Position numbers and translations under genes: made by a program. From NCBI RefSeq assembly GCF_001418685.1, contig NZ_LIVM01000009.1, forward strand, positions 60,929 through 124,928: a DNA stretch of 64,000 bases. The letters are read 5' to 3'. The notes under the pieces were generated by a model. The model did not search any database and was not told where the DNA came from. It was given only the letters and a program-made list of their open reading frames with translations. Positions 19,887-28,732 of the stretch are shown piece by piece (within the stretch, counting starts at the first letter, position 1; each line of letters opens with the position of its first letter). The DNA comes from Apibacter mensalis. Lineage in GTDB: Bacteria; Bacteroidota; Bacteroidia; Flavobacteriales; Weeksellaceae.

Positions 19887-20305
19887 TACTATACTTTTTG
19901 CAAATATCAGAATATTTATGATGAATAGAAAAGTTATTTAATGTTTACCCAATAAAAAAAATACTTATACATAAACAAATTCGTAACTTAATCAAAGAAA
20001 ATTTTTAAACCTGAAAACTTTTAAAACTTAAGGTAACTATTATAACTTTTCTTTATTATGATGTAAATTATTCATTAACGTATATATAACGACTTTAAAG
20101 ATCATTTGTTGAAACCAATTTTACAATAAAGGTATAATTTTTGCATTTATTAAGTTAAGTAAAAAATAATTTTTATTTTAATCAATTAAAATTAATAATA
20201 GGAAAAATTTATATTAAGTAAATATTCAAATAAATTATTAAATATATCTCACTTCCTTTTGTTTATAAAATATTAGAAATTATAAACAATATAAAAAATA
20301 CAGTC
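19887..20305. other. 419-base spacer between pyrD and the CD225 gene
   Basis: Divergent spacer, AT-rich, no ORF. A possible plus-strand promoter is TTG at 20109-20111 with GGTATAATTTTTG at 20131-20143, which would give the CD225 gene a leader of about 155 bases. The minus-strand side should hold the pyrD promoter but I see no clear match there. Confidence 0.4.
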
Positions 20306-20701
20306 ATGGAAGAACAAGATTTTAAAATGCAAAAGGAAAATTCGAATAATCTATCTGTTTCGATTAATGATAAAAAAGAAAAATTACCTAATAATCATAT
20401 AACTTTTGCTATTATTTCAACTATTCTTAATCTATTTACTTGTAATTTTATAGGGTTGATTTTTGGAATTTTGTCGATCATATTTGCGAATCAGGTCAAT
20501 ATAATATATAATACCGGAGATTATTTGGGGGCAATTTTGAAATCCAAAAATGCTCGAATTTTATCAATAATTTCTTTAATCATATTTTTTTCCGGTATCT
20601 TAATTTTTATTATATATATACTTTTTATAATATTTTTTGGTAATATCACTTATTACCAAGGATGGTTCAAAAATACTTATAAAATTGTATATAACAATTG
20701 A
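20306..20701 (+). CDS. CD225/dispanin family membrane protein
   Basis: 131 residues. A polar N-terminus (about 1-30) precedes two membrane segments: residues about 34-60 (a CD225-type first segment with a Cys, then GLIFGILSIIFANQVN) and about 88-115. The loop between them has the YNTGDYLGAILKSKNARI pattern characteristic of dispanins, the family that includes animal IFITM proteins. Bacterial members are common but uncharacterised. Followed 40 bases later by a DUF2752 gene on the same strand, a recurrent pairing in Bacteroidota. Confidence 0.75.
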   Translation: MEEQDFKMQKENSNNLSVSINDKKEKLPNNHITFAIISTILNLFTCNFIGLIFGILSIIFANQVNIIYNTGDYLGAILKSKNARILSIISLIIFFSGILIFIIYILFIIFFGNITYYQGWFKNTYKIVYNN

Positions 20702-20741
20702 ATTTAACATCCATAAATATGAGTTAATTTTTAATTAAGAA

Positions 20742-21167
20742 ATGTCAATCAAGATTTTTCTAAATAGAAGTTTTTTGTGGATCTGCTTACTATTGTTATT
20801 TACATTAGTATGTGTTTATTACTATATTACTAATCCGAGCAAATCTAATTATTTTGTGCCGTGTTTATTTAAAAAAATAACCGGAATGAATTGTGCAGGT
20901 TGTGGCGGACAAAGAGCATTTCATTTATTGTTACACGGAGAATTTTTACAAGCATTACGTTATAATTTTTTAATTTATTTTTTACCCTTTTTTTTATATT
21001 TATTATGGGTATCCATAGAAATATATATTTTCAAAAATAGAAGGTTTGTATCTAAATTTATCTTTTCTAATAAGTCAGGAATAATAGTTTTAGCAACTAT
21101 AATTATTTATACAGTCTTAAGAAATATCCCCTATGAACCATTTATTTATTTATCACCACCTAAGTAA
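20742..21167 (+). CDS. DUF2752 family membrane protein
   Basis: 141 residues with three or four membrane segments. The DUF2752 signature is clear: CLFKKITGMNCAGCGGQRAF near residues 42-61, with the three cysteines and GGQRA, followed by LLHGEFLQALRYN. Function unknown; the conserved cysteines and Arg suggest binding of a ligand or metal at the membrane face. Probably cotranscribed with the CD225 gene. Confidence 0.82.
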   Translation: MSIKIFLNRSFLWICLLLLFTLVCVYYYITNPSKSNYFVPCLFKKITGMNCAGCGGQRAFHLLLHGEFLQALRYNFLIYFLPFFLYLLWVSIEIYIFKNRRFVSKFIFSNKSGIIVLATIIIYTVLRNIPYEPFIYLSPPK

Positions 21168-21290
21168 CATGACAAATATCAATAGGATAAAAGTATAAAT
21201 ACAAGATAATATTTTTTTCATGTTTTCTTACTTTGTACCTTTGTTAAAGATTGTATGTAGCAATTTTTTTAACAAAAAATAAATTATTAA

Positions 21291-23330
21291 ATGAGTAGAT
21301 ATACTATAACTACAGCTCTTCCCTATGCAAATGGACCTTTACATATAGGTCATTTAGCAGGAGTATATATACCTGCAGATGTATATGCCCGATTTTTAAG
21401 AAGAAATGATCATGATGTTATATTAATAGGGGGATCGGACGAACACGGAATTCCTATTACTATAAGGGCAAAAAAAGAGGGTGTTACTCCTCAGGATGTG
21501 GTAGATAGGTATCATGAATTAATGAAGCAAACATTTACGGAATTAGGAATTTCGTATGATAATTATTCCAGGACAACAGCACCTATTCACATTAAAACAG
21601 CCCAGGAATTTTTTTTGAAACTACATCAAGAAGGTAAGTTCATAGAGGAAGAAACGGAACAGTATTTTGATGAAAAAGCAAACGAATTCTTAGCAGATCG
21701 ATATATCGTAGGAACTTGCCCAAAATGTGGTAATACGAATGCCTATGGTGACCAGTGTGAAAAATGTGGTACAACATTAAGTCCAGATGAGCTGATCGAT
21801 CCTCATTCCATGTTAAGTGGAGAAAAGCCCATATTAAAAAATACGAAACATTGGTATTTACCCCTTCATGAATATCAAGATTTTATTTCCGATTGGATAT
21901 TAAAAGGTCATAAAAAAGATTGGAAACCTAATGTGTATGGTCAAGTCAAATCTTGGTTAGAAGATGGGCTTAAACCCCGTGCTATGACACGTGATTTGGA
22001 TTGGGGAATACCGGTACCTTTAAAAGGTGAAAAAGGAAAAGTTTTATATGTTTGGTTTGATGCTCCTATAGGCTACATATCTTCTACTAAGGAGTGGGCC
22101 GAGAGAACCGGTAAAGATTGGAAGCCTTATTGGCAAGATAAAGATACTAAGCTTGTTCATTTTATTGCAAAGGATAATATTGTATTTCATTGCATAATTT
22201 TTCCCGCCATGTTAAAAGCTCATGGAGATTATATATTACCGGATAATGTACCTGCCAATGAATTTTTAAATTTAGAAAACGATAAAATTTCCACATCAAG
22301 AAATTGGGCAGTTTGGGCGCATGATTATCTTACTGATTTTCCTGGAAAGCAAGATTCTTTAAGATATACATTATTAGCTAATGCACCTGAAACTAAAGAT
22401 AATAATTTTACTTGGAAAGATTTTCAAACTAAAAATAATTCTGAATTAGTAGGAATATTAGGTAATTTTATTAACAGAGTTTCTGTTTTAATTAATAAAT
22501 ATTATGAAGGTATAATTCCTGAAGTTAGAGATAACTTTCAATCGGAAGAGTTGGAAAATCTTTCTAAAATATCAAAAGAAATATCGACATACTTGTCTAA
22601 ATATGAATTTAGAAACGGATTAGGCTCATTAATGAATTTAGCACGTTTAGGGAATAAATTTTTGCAAGAGCAAGAACCTTGGAAAAAAATTAAAGAAGAA
22701 CAGGAAAAAGTAAAAGAAACCTTATATGTAGCAGCTCAAATAGCAGCTTATCTTGGTGAACTGTCAGAACCTTTCATCCCTTTTGCTTCAAAAAAAATAA
22801 TGCAGGGTTTTAACTTATCTTATCATTCTTGGAAAGAACTTGAATCGGGTAAGATACTGTTACCATCAGGAGCTAAAATAAATCTTATTCCACTACTTTT
22901 TGATAAAATTGAAGATAAAGAAATTAATTATCAAATAGCAAAGCTTGAAAATTCAAAAAGACAAAATGCGATTGAAAACAACAACACCTCAGAACCGCAA
23001 AAAGATATCATTAGTTTTGGTGATTTTGAAAAGATTGATTTAAGAATAGGTACCATATTGGAAGCAAAAAAAGTTGAAAAAGCTGATAAATTGCTGCAAA
23101 TTAAAGTGGATATAGGTGTTGATGTTCGAACTATTGTTTCAGGAATTGCTGAAAGTTTTTCACCCGAAGAATTAATAGGTAAACAAGTTACGGTAGTTCT
23201 TAATTTAGCTCCTAGGAAAATACGCAACATTGAAAGTCAAGGTATGCTGTTGTTGACTCAAAATTCAAATGGAAAATTTTCATTTATAACCCCTGATGAT
23301 ATAATTGAAAATGGTTCATCTGTAAAATAA
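21291..23330 (+). CDS. metG: Methionyl-tRNA synthetase
   Basis: 679 residues. Class I core with HIGH at residues 18-21 (PYANGPLHIGH), a zinc knuckle with CPKC and CEKC near residues 144-159, and KISTSR in place of KMSKS near residue 333, as usual in this phylum. The anticodon domain lies at about 390-550 and a C-terminal tRNA-binding OB domain (FGDFEKIDLRIGTI onward) at about 575-679. Charges both initiator and elongator tRNA-Met. A TACCTTTG element at 21236-21243 is a likely -7 box. Confidence 0.97.
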   Translation: MSRYTITTALPYANGPLHIGHLAGVYIPADVYARFLRRNDHDVILIGGSDEHGIPITIRAKKEGVTPQDVVDRYHELMKQTFTELGISYDNYSRTTAPIHIKTAQEFFLKLHQEGKFIEEETEQYFDEKANEFLADRYIVGTCPKCGNTNAYGDQCEKCGTTLSPDELIDPHSMLSGEKPILKNTKHWYLPLHEYQDFISDWILKGHKKDWKPNVYGQVKSWLEDGLKPRAMTRDLDWGIPVPLKGEKGKVLYVWFDAPIGYISSTKEWAERTGKDWKPYWQDKDTKLVHFIAKDNIVFHCIIFPAMLKAHGDYILPDNVPANEFLNLENDKISTSRNWAVWAHDYLTDFPGKQDSLRYTLLANAPETKDNNFTWKDFQTKNNSELVGILGNFINRVSVLINKYYEGIIPEVRDNFQSEELENLSKISKEISTYLSKYEFRNGLGSLMNLARLGNKFLQEQEPWKKIKEEQEKVKETLYVAAQIAAYLGELSEPFIPFASKKIMQGFNLSYHSWKELESGKILLPSGAKINLIPLLFDKIEDKEINYQIAKLENSKRQNAIENNNTSEPQKDIISFGDFEKIDLRIGTILEAKKVEKADKLLQIKVDIGVDVRTIVSGIAESFSPEELIGKQVTVVLNLAPRKIRNIESQGMLLLTQNSNGKFSFITPDDIIENGSSVK

Positions 23331-23358
23331 TTAAAAATTTAATTATTATAATATAGAA

Positions 23359-23384
23359 ATCCCTTATAATTAAGGGATTTTTTA
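23359..23384 (+). terminator. metG terminator
   Basis: AATCCCTTA and TAAGGGATT arms with a short loop followed by six T, 29 bases after the metG stop codon. Confidence 0.85.
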
Positions 23385-23497
23385 TATAAAATATATATAT
23401 TATATCTAAATAAAATAATCTTATTTAATTATATATTAAATATTAATTGGTATAATTTTTGTTTTAAGCTTTATCAGAATATTAACGCTAAAAAATT

Positions 23498-24058
23498 ATG
23501 GAATACTTATTTAATTCAATTTCTGAGTTTATTACACCTGATATAGTCTCAAATATTTCTAAAATTTCAAAAGAAAAAGAATCCAATATTACACAAGCTA
23601 TTCACACAACAACCGCAAGTCTTTTAGAATTAATTTTGGAGAAAGGGGAGCAAAAAAAAATGGAATCTATATTAAAAGGAATCGCTAACATGCACATATT
23701 GTTTAGCGTTTCCAATTTATTTTTAGATAAAACGAACCTAAAAAAGCAATGTGCAAGTTTAAAGTTTTTAACTTATTTACTTAAAGACCGTTTAGAAGAA
23801 TACTATTCATTAATTGCTACTTCTTCTCATGTATCTTTAATAAATAGTAAGAATATTGTTGCTAGATTAGGCTTATTAATACCTGCTTTTCTTGGTGAAA
23901 AAATAGTTTCAAATATAAGTTTAGCAACTTTACTGAACCAACTGCAAGATGAAAGAGATGATTTTCAAATATATATACCTTTTGAAATGTCTGAAATTTT
24001 AGAACAATCACGTATAAAAGCTTTTCTTGAACAAAAATTTTGGATGTCGTTTTTTTAA
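23498..24058 (+). CDS. DUF937-like protein
   Basis: 186 residues, no signal peptide and no membrane segment. The helical N-terminal half and the C-terminal pattern LIPAFLGEKIVSNISLATLLNQLQDERDDF (described by its key LGEK and SLATLL positions, about residues 125-155) resemble DUF937 proteins related to YidB. Their function is unknown. A GGTATAATTTTTG element at 23449-23461 is 37 bases upstream of the ATG. Single-gene unit. Confidence 0.55.
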   Translation: MEYLFNSISEFITPDIVSNISKISKEKESNITQAIHTTTASLLELILEKGEQKKMESILKGIANMHILFSVSNLFLDKTNLKKQCASLKFLTYLLKDRLEEYYSLIATSSHVSLINSKNIVARLGLLIPAFLGEKIVSNISLATLLNQLQDERDDFQIYIPFEMSEILEQSRIKAFLEQKFWMSFF

Positions 24059-24497
24059 AATGTTTTAATGAAATATTTTTATAAACTTTAAAAAAATATT
24101 TTAAAATTTACGCTTTAAATTAGTTTTATATTGCTTTAACGTTCTGCTGTTTTAAATTTATTTAGGTAAATTTTACTTTTACTAACATAATTTATATAAT
24201 ATTGAATCATGTTTGATAATAGTATGTAAATCAATTAATATTCATAATAATTTTGCAAATAAGATTAATGTAAAAATCACAAGTATATGATTTTATACCA
24301 CAATTTAATATAACTACTGATTTTTTATAGAAGTTTTTATAGTATTCTGGTAATAGAAAAATATTTACCATCTATTAGTCTGGGAATAGATATTGCATTA
24401 TGTTATACAATTAATAACTTTATGAATTAATAAATACTTATTAAAATTAAGTTAGTTAGGATATACAATTAATACATTAGATATATAAATCATATTT
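24059..24497. other. 439-base AT-rich spacer
   Basis: No ORF on either strand. A weak AT hairpin follows the DUF937-like gene (about 24069-24099). TAATTTTG at 24248-24255 fits the -7 consensus but has no TTG at the right distance. Nothing else supported. Confidence 0.4.
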
Positions 24498-25454
24498 ATG
24501 CACCATACCATTGCATTTTATAATGTTGAGAATCTATATGAATCCGATATTTATAAAAATAAATTAATCAGTAAATTACCATTTCAAGGAAGTCGTTCCT
24601 GGGATATTTCAAGATATAGAAATAAACTACTTAAAATAGCCAAAACTATTAGTAGTATAGGAGTTAAAGAAACTCAAAAGTTACCCACTTTTTTTGGCTT
24701 ATGTGAAATAGAAAATAAAAAAGTTATTGATGAACTACTCGAAAAATTCCCTTTTAAAGCAAATTATGGATATGTTCATAAAGACTCATTGGACGAAAGA
24801 GGCATAGATACAGCTTTTTTTTATAATAAGGAGTTTTTAACAATTCAAGAATCGGAATTTTTACGTATTCCTATTTTTAACGATGATGGTACAAGAGATT
24901 ACACAAGAGATATAACTTATACCAAAGGAAAACTAGAAGGTAATATGGTTCATTTTTTTGTTTTGCATTTACCCTCTAAACGAGAAAATAATATCAATGT
25001 TTCTAAACGAATTTATATTCTGCGCGAATTAAGAAAAAAATTAAATGAAATTTTTGATAAGGATGCGTTTGCAAATATAATAATAATGGGAGACTTTAAT
25101 GAAGACCCTACTACAACATATTTATATCAACAGCTTTGGAATAAAAAAACGGTACAGGAGTTAAAAGAGCGCGAACTCTATAACCCATTTGAAAACTTAT
25201 ATAAAAATAATGTTTATAGTACTTTTCATGAAGGTAAAGGAATGCTCTTTGATCAAATTATTTTTTCCAAATCCTTTTTTGAAGAAAAAAATAAATTAAG
25301 ATATTCAAGCTCCAATGTTTTTAATGCCCCATATCTTCAAAATACGGAAAGGGAAAAATTAGGAACACCTTGGAGAACCTATTCCGGTAGCAGATATTTA
25401 GGGGGATATAGTGATCATTTTCCAGTATATGCTATTATTGAAAGTATAAAATAA
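24498..25454 (+). CDS. Endonuclease/exonuclease/phosphatase family protein
   Basis: 318 residues. EEP-fold motifs in order: FYNVENLY near residue 5, CEIENK near residue 74 (metal-binding Glu), IMGDFNEDP near residue 199, and GGYSDHFPVY near residue 304 (catalytic Asp-His). No signal peptide, so it is probably cytosolic, and the substrate (DNA, RNA or a phosphoester) cannot be told. Converges on the HTH gene with 7 bases between stop codons. Confidence 0.85.
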   Translation: MHHTIAFYNVENLYESDIYKNKLISKLPFQGSRSWDISRYRNKLLKIAKTISSIGVKETQKLPTFFGLCEIENKKVIDELLEKFPFKANYGYVHKDSLDERGIDTAFFYNKEFLTIQESEFLRIPIFNDDGTRDYTRDITYTKGKLEGNMVHFFVLHLPSKRENNINVSKRIYILRELRKKLNEIFDKDAFANIIIMGDFNEDPTTTYLYQQLWNKKTVQELKERELYNPFENLYKNNVYSTFHEGKGMLFDQIIFSKSFFEEKNKLRYSSSNVFNAPYLQNTEREKLGTPWRTYSGSRYLGGYSDHFPVYAIIESIK

Positions 25455-25461
25455 ACTAATC

Positions 25462-25815
25462 TTATATTTTAAAATATTTCTTTTTTAACATATAGATAAT
25501 ATCTGTTTGAGTTATAAATATTTCATCAATAAATGAATCAGAATGTTTTGTTGATAAATTGACTTTAGAGATATCATCAGTTTTTGATAATAACATAGGT
25601 CCATTTCCTGTAAGTAGCCATGTAGGATTTAAATCCGGAAACGTTTTCAATATTTTTTCAATGGTGTCAGTATGTAAACCGGACTTTTTCCTTCGTGCCC
25701 TACCGATAAGTCCGACAGATAAATTTGCTAACTTAGTCAGTTTATTATCATTTAGGTTTTTAAAAACCATAAAATCTAGTAATCTATCAATAGTGGTTTT
25801 ATGTTTATTTTCCAT
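25462..25815 (-). CDS. HTH repressor, CI-like N-terminal domain only
   Basis: 117 residues from ATG 25815. A longer in-frame start at 25908 is rejected because a TATTTTTG promoter element (25872-25879, minus strand) lies inside it. A helix-turn-helix is visible at about residues 8-45 (DFMVFKNLNDNKLTKLANLSVGL in outline), with NPTWLLTGNGPML near residue 70, the typical join between HTH and linker in phage-type repressors of Bacteroidota. The S24 protease domain that normally follows is absent, so it is a short, perhaps constitutive repressor. Divergent from the unknown gene at 25948. Confidence 0.72.
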   Translation of the reverse strand: MENKHKTTIDRLLDFMVFKNLNDNKLTKLANLSVGLIGRARRKKSGLHTDTIEKILKTFPDLNPTWLLTGNGPMLLSKTDDISKVNLSTKHSDSFIDEIFITQTDIIYMLKKKYFKI

Positions 25816-25871
25816 AATTTTATGATTAAAATAATGAATATATATAAAATAATGTATGTTTATTAATGGTA

Positions 25872-25879
25872 CAAAAATA
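25872..25879 (-). promoter_or_regulatory. -7 element of the HTH gene
   Basis: TATTTTTG on the minus strand, about 57 bases before the ATG at 25815. It decides against the upstream start. No TTG at the canonical distance. Confidence 0.45.
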
Positions 25880-25912
25880 AAAAAAAGTTTTATATTGATA
25901 ATATTCAAGATT

Positions 25913-25941
25913 AAATAGTTATCTTTACAATGTAACTATTT
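25913..25941. promoter_or_regulatory. Inverted repeat over the promoter of the divergent gene
   Basis: AAATAGTTA (25913-25921) and TAACTATTT (25933-25941), 9-base perfect arms 11 bases apart, ending 6 bases before the ATG at 25948. A -7-like TATCTTTA (25920-25927) lies inside it. This is where a repressor from the divergent HTH gene would be expected to bind. Confidence 0.5.
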
Positions 25942-25947
25942 GAATAT

Positions 25948-26625
25948 ATGATACAAAAAGAATTTATAGAAAACATTATTGAAATTTTTAGACAGAATGA
26001 TAAATTTGAGTATGTTGACTTTAAAATTGATATAAATCAAAATACTATTAAAATTATATATTTAATAGAACCCAAATATTTTATATTATGTAAGGATGAA
26101 AATTATTTCATTGAAAAAATAGATAATGAGAAATATAATATTTCAGGAGAGGTGGTTCCAGGAAGATTTTCAATGCATGAAAATTTTGTACTTGATAAAA
26201 TCAATGATGTTTATATTAGAATTGAAAAATGGCTAGATGTTATATGGAATGAAATTTCTTTAACATCTCCATTAAGCCTTTTGGCTGAAGAGCAAGAACA
26301 AATAGATAAAATTTGTGAAAAATTTGATGAATATGATGATTATTTCAACACTGAAGAAATTATAATAATTAAACAAAAGCTCAAGCTTCTTAGAAAAAAT
26401 CTTGAAGAAGAAATTATATCTATTGTCGATGATTATGAGTTAAGTAGATTGGAAATTGAAAAAATGCATAAAAATTTTGATACTTTGGAACAAATTCTAC
26501 CATCATTAAAAAAGAAAGGGTGGGTAAGAAGCCTTACCGGTAGAGTGTTTCATAATACGAAAAGGTTATTGGAACTTAGGCAAAAATTAATATTGAATAC
26601 ATTTAACCAACATAAAGAAGAATAG
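25948..26625 (+). CDS. Unknown protein, partner of the divergent HTH gene
   Basis: 225 residues, not recognised. N-terminal half (about 1-110) looks like alternating beta strands with an acidic surface; the rest (about 115-220) is mostly charged helix, probably coiled coil, rich in Glu and Lys, ending with a basic segment (GWVRSLTGRVFHNTKRL). No signal peptide, membrane segment or enzymatic motif is seen. It is divergently paired with an HTH repressor across a 132-base region holding an inverted repeat. A toxin, phage-defence or regulatory role is possible but has no direct support. Confidence 0.6.
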   Translation: MIQKEFIENIIEIFRQNDKFEYVDFKIDINQNTIKIIYLIEPKYFILCKDENYFIEKIDNEKYNISGEVVPGRFSMHENFVLDKINDVYIRIEKWLDVIWNEISLTSPLSLLAEEQEQIDKICEKFDEYDDYFNTEEIIIIKQKLKLLRKNLEEEIISIVDDYELSRLEIEKMHKNFDTLEQILPSLKKKGWVRSLTGRVFHNTKRLLELRQKLILNTFNQHKEE

Positions 26626-26862
26626 GAGAATACTATTATGGATTTATATATGAAAAAAATCTATTAAATAAAATTCGGAAGATAAAATATTACGTTAAAA
26701 TTTTCAAATATTTCAGCATATAATTTTATAATAACTTTAACACTGCCATTATTTTATCTTTTATAATATCGTAATTTATTAATAATCAAATAAATAATTT
26801 TTTTAAAACAGTACAAATATATAGTTTTTTATCTATTTTTATAGAAATCAATATAAGCAGTT

Positions 26863-26892
26863 TTGGATGTTAGAAAAAAATCTATAACTTTG
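26863..26892 (+). promoter_or_regulatory. Consensus promoter with no ORF downstream
   Basis: TTG at 26863-26865, exactly 19 bases, then TAACTTTG at 26885-26892. This is the best match to the Bacteroidota promoter consensus in the window. Predicted transcript start is near 26899. Confidence 0.75.
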
Positions 26893-26898
26893 TACTCA

Positions 26899-27238
26899 AA
26901 TAAGTGAGGCTAAGTAAAATAAAGATTTACTTATGAAATTAAATATTAAAAATTAAATAAATAGAATAAGAATAATAAACACTAAAAAGTAAAAATTATT
27001 AATTTAACACTAATGCTTAACAGAACAACTTAACACTAATAACTTTATAAGAATTAATTAATTATGACACTTTAACACTAAAAAAACTATTAATTAACAC
27101 TAAGACTTAACACACACACTTTAACACTAAAAACTTAGAAGAATTATTAATTAATTAACACTAAAAACTCTAAAGATCATAATTGATTGAGTATTTATTA
27201 AAAAGTCATCTTTTTTGAACTGAAAGGATGGCTTTTTG
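26899..27238 (+). ncRNA. Candidate non-coding RNA with six TTAACACTAA repeats
   Basis: About 340 bases from a consensus promoter to a terminator, with stop codons in all frames and no ORF above a few codons. A 5' hairpin is formed by AAGTAAA and TTTACTT around 26913-26933. Six exact copies of TTAACACTAA start at 27004, 27030, 27072, 27094, 27121 and 27155. The units have a higher-order order: the first two and the fourth-fifth form two similar 61-68 base pairs of a short and a long unit. It does not resemble tmRNA, 6S RNA or RNase P RNA in any feature I can see. RNA or DNA could be the active form; both are inference. Confidence 0.5.
27004..27164 (+). repeat. Irregular direct-repeat array, TTAACACTAA x6
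   Basis: Spacings between copy starts are 26, 42, 22, 27 and 34 bases. Related decayed copies flank it (AACACTAA near 26979). A seventh exact copy lies at 28791-28800, upstream of the tig promoter. Confidence 0.9.
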
Positions 27239-27240
27239 CT
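27204..27240 (+). terminator. Terminator of the repeat-bearing transcript
   Basis: AAAGTCATC pairs with GATGGCTTT (one G-U pair), and the 3' arm ends in a T run. No coding gene precedes it on the plus strand within 570 bases. Confidence 0.7.
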
Positions 27241-27292
27241 TTGCAATATACATACATAATTTATTTAATACAATTTTTTTATAAATTTTATA

Positions 27293-27327
27293 AAAAAACA
27301 GACTATTTGTTTAATAGCCTGTTTTAA
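27293..27327 (-). terminator. tig terminator
   Basis: AAAACAG-A-CTATT pairs with AATAG-C-CTGTTTT. On the minus strand the 3' arm runs into seven T, about 47 bases after the tig stop codon. Confidence 0.8.
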
Positions 27328-27373
27328 AATATATTTTTAAAAAAAATGGGTCAATGCATAAAAGTATATTAAC

Positions 27374-28732
27374 TTATTTTTCAGTTTTCATTTCTTCAGA
27401 TTCTTTTTTCAAGATAGCATCAAACTTTTCCAAAGTTACTGTTTTCTCCTTTTTCTGAATTTTAGCGTCGAAAATTTTTAACAATTCTTGTTGAATTAAG
27501 TTACCGGATGATTGACGAACATGTTCTTCATTTTTCATGGCATTCGCTACATACTTGTCTAATTCTGCATCAGGAATATCGACATATCCATACATAGCAA
27601 ATTGTTGTTTCATTTGGTTTTTAGTGTATTCAACCAAATCGTTATATTGTACACTTATCTTGTTATCAGAAAGAATTTGACCTTCAATTAATTGATAACG
27701 CAAAGCTTTTACCGATTTTTCGTATTCAGTAGCTGCATCTTCATCACTCATAGGCTCTTTAGCCTTACTTTTAATGAATTTTTTCAAAAATTCTGTAGGT
27801 AAATCGAATTTTATAGTATCTAATAGCCATTCTACAGAGTCATTCATAAATTTTGTATCAGATTCTTTTTTATAATAATTTTCGATTTCGTCTTTAATTT
27901 TTGCTTTTAATTCTTCCTCACTTTTAACTTTATCTTTACCGTAAACTTTATCAAAAAGTTCTTGATTTAATTCAGCTTTGGTTCTAATAGAAGTTTTTTC
28001 AACATTTATTTTTAAATTGGCATTATAATGATGAGCATCTTCATGAGAAAGTCCAAAGAAATGCTGAAGTTGATGAACATCATTAAACAAATCTTGAGCT
28101 TGTATAGTAACAATATCTCCTTTTTTCCTACCTAAAAATGAATTTTTATCTTTTAAATCATCTACTAAAAAAGTTATAGTAGTATTTATTCCCTCCTCAA
28201 CTTGGTTTCCCTCTGCGTCAATTTCTAACACCTCCCCAACAAAATTTCCTCCTTCTTCAATTTTATCTGCATCTGTAACTTCACCCAATTGAGTCTGCAT
28301 TCTTAAAACAGTATCATCAATTTCTTTATCAGTTGCTTCAATTTTGTAATAAGGAATTTTAGCCTTAGAAAGATCTATGCTTAAATCAGGAGCTAAGCCT
28401 AATTCAAATTCAAAGGTCATATCTTGAGCATTAGGGTCCAATTCATTATTTGTTCTTGGTAAAGGTTGCCCTAAAATGGATAATTTATTTTCAGAAATGA
28501 AGTTACTTAAAGTATCATTTAAAACTTTGTTGATTTCTTCAAAAGTTACAGCACCTTCATATTGTTTTTTTACAATACTCATCGGGGCTTTCCCTTTTCT
28601 AAAGCCAGGCATATTCAGCTTTTTACGATAATCATTAAGTGATTTTTCAACATTGGGTTTATAGTCTTCTGGCTTAATGGTGATTTTAACAATAGTATTT
28701 AAATCATCTATTTTGTTTTGTGTAACGTTCAT
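27374..28732 (-). CDS. tig: Trigger factor, ribosome-associated chaperone
   Basis: 452 residues. The ribosome-docking signature GFRKGKAPM is at residues about 40-48 in the N-terminal domain. A degenerate FKBP-like prolyl isomerase domain lies around 160-230 and a long helical C-terminal chaperone domain follows, Glu/Lys-rich. Divergent Bacteroidota form. It binds nascent chains at the exit tunnel. TAAATTTG at 28756-28763 (minus strand) is the likely -7 element, and a TTAACACTAA copy sits about 28 bases further upstream. Confidence 0.94.
   Translation of the reverse strand: MNVTQNKIDDLNTIVKITIKPEDYKPNVEKSLNDYRKKLNMPGFRKGKAPMSIVKKQYEGAVTFEEINKVLNDTLSNFISENKLSILGQPLPRTNNELDPNAQDMTFEFELGLAPDLSIDLSKAKIPYYKIEATDKEIDDTVLRMQTQLGEVTDADKIEEGGNFVGEVLEIDAEGNQVEEGINTTITFLVDDLKDKNSFLGRKKGDIVTIQAQDLFNDVHQLQHFFGLSHEDAHHYNANLKINVEKTSIRTKAELNQELFDKVYGKDKVKSEEELKAKIKDEIENYYKKESDTKFMNDSVEWLLDTIKFDLPTEFLKKFIKSKAKEPMSDEDAATEYEKSVKALRYQLIEGQILSDNKISVQYNDLVEYTKNQMKQQFAMYGYVDIPDAELDKYVANAMKNEEHVRQSSGNLIQQELLKIFDAKIQKKEKTVTLEKFDAILKKESEEMKTEK

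Noticed and set aside
27004..27164. CRISPR array
   Set aside because: Repeats are only 10 bases, spacings range from 22 to 42, and no cas gene is present.
26899..27240. Type III toxin-antitoxin RNA
   Set aside because: The terminator is followed by tig on the opposite strand, with no toxin gene; repeats are shorter and less regular than known antitoxin RNAs.
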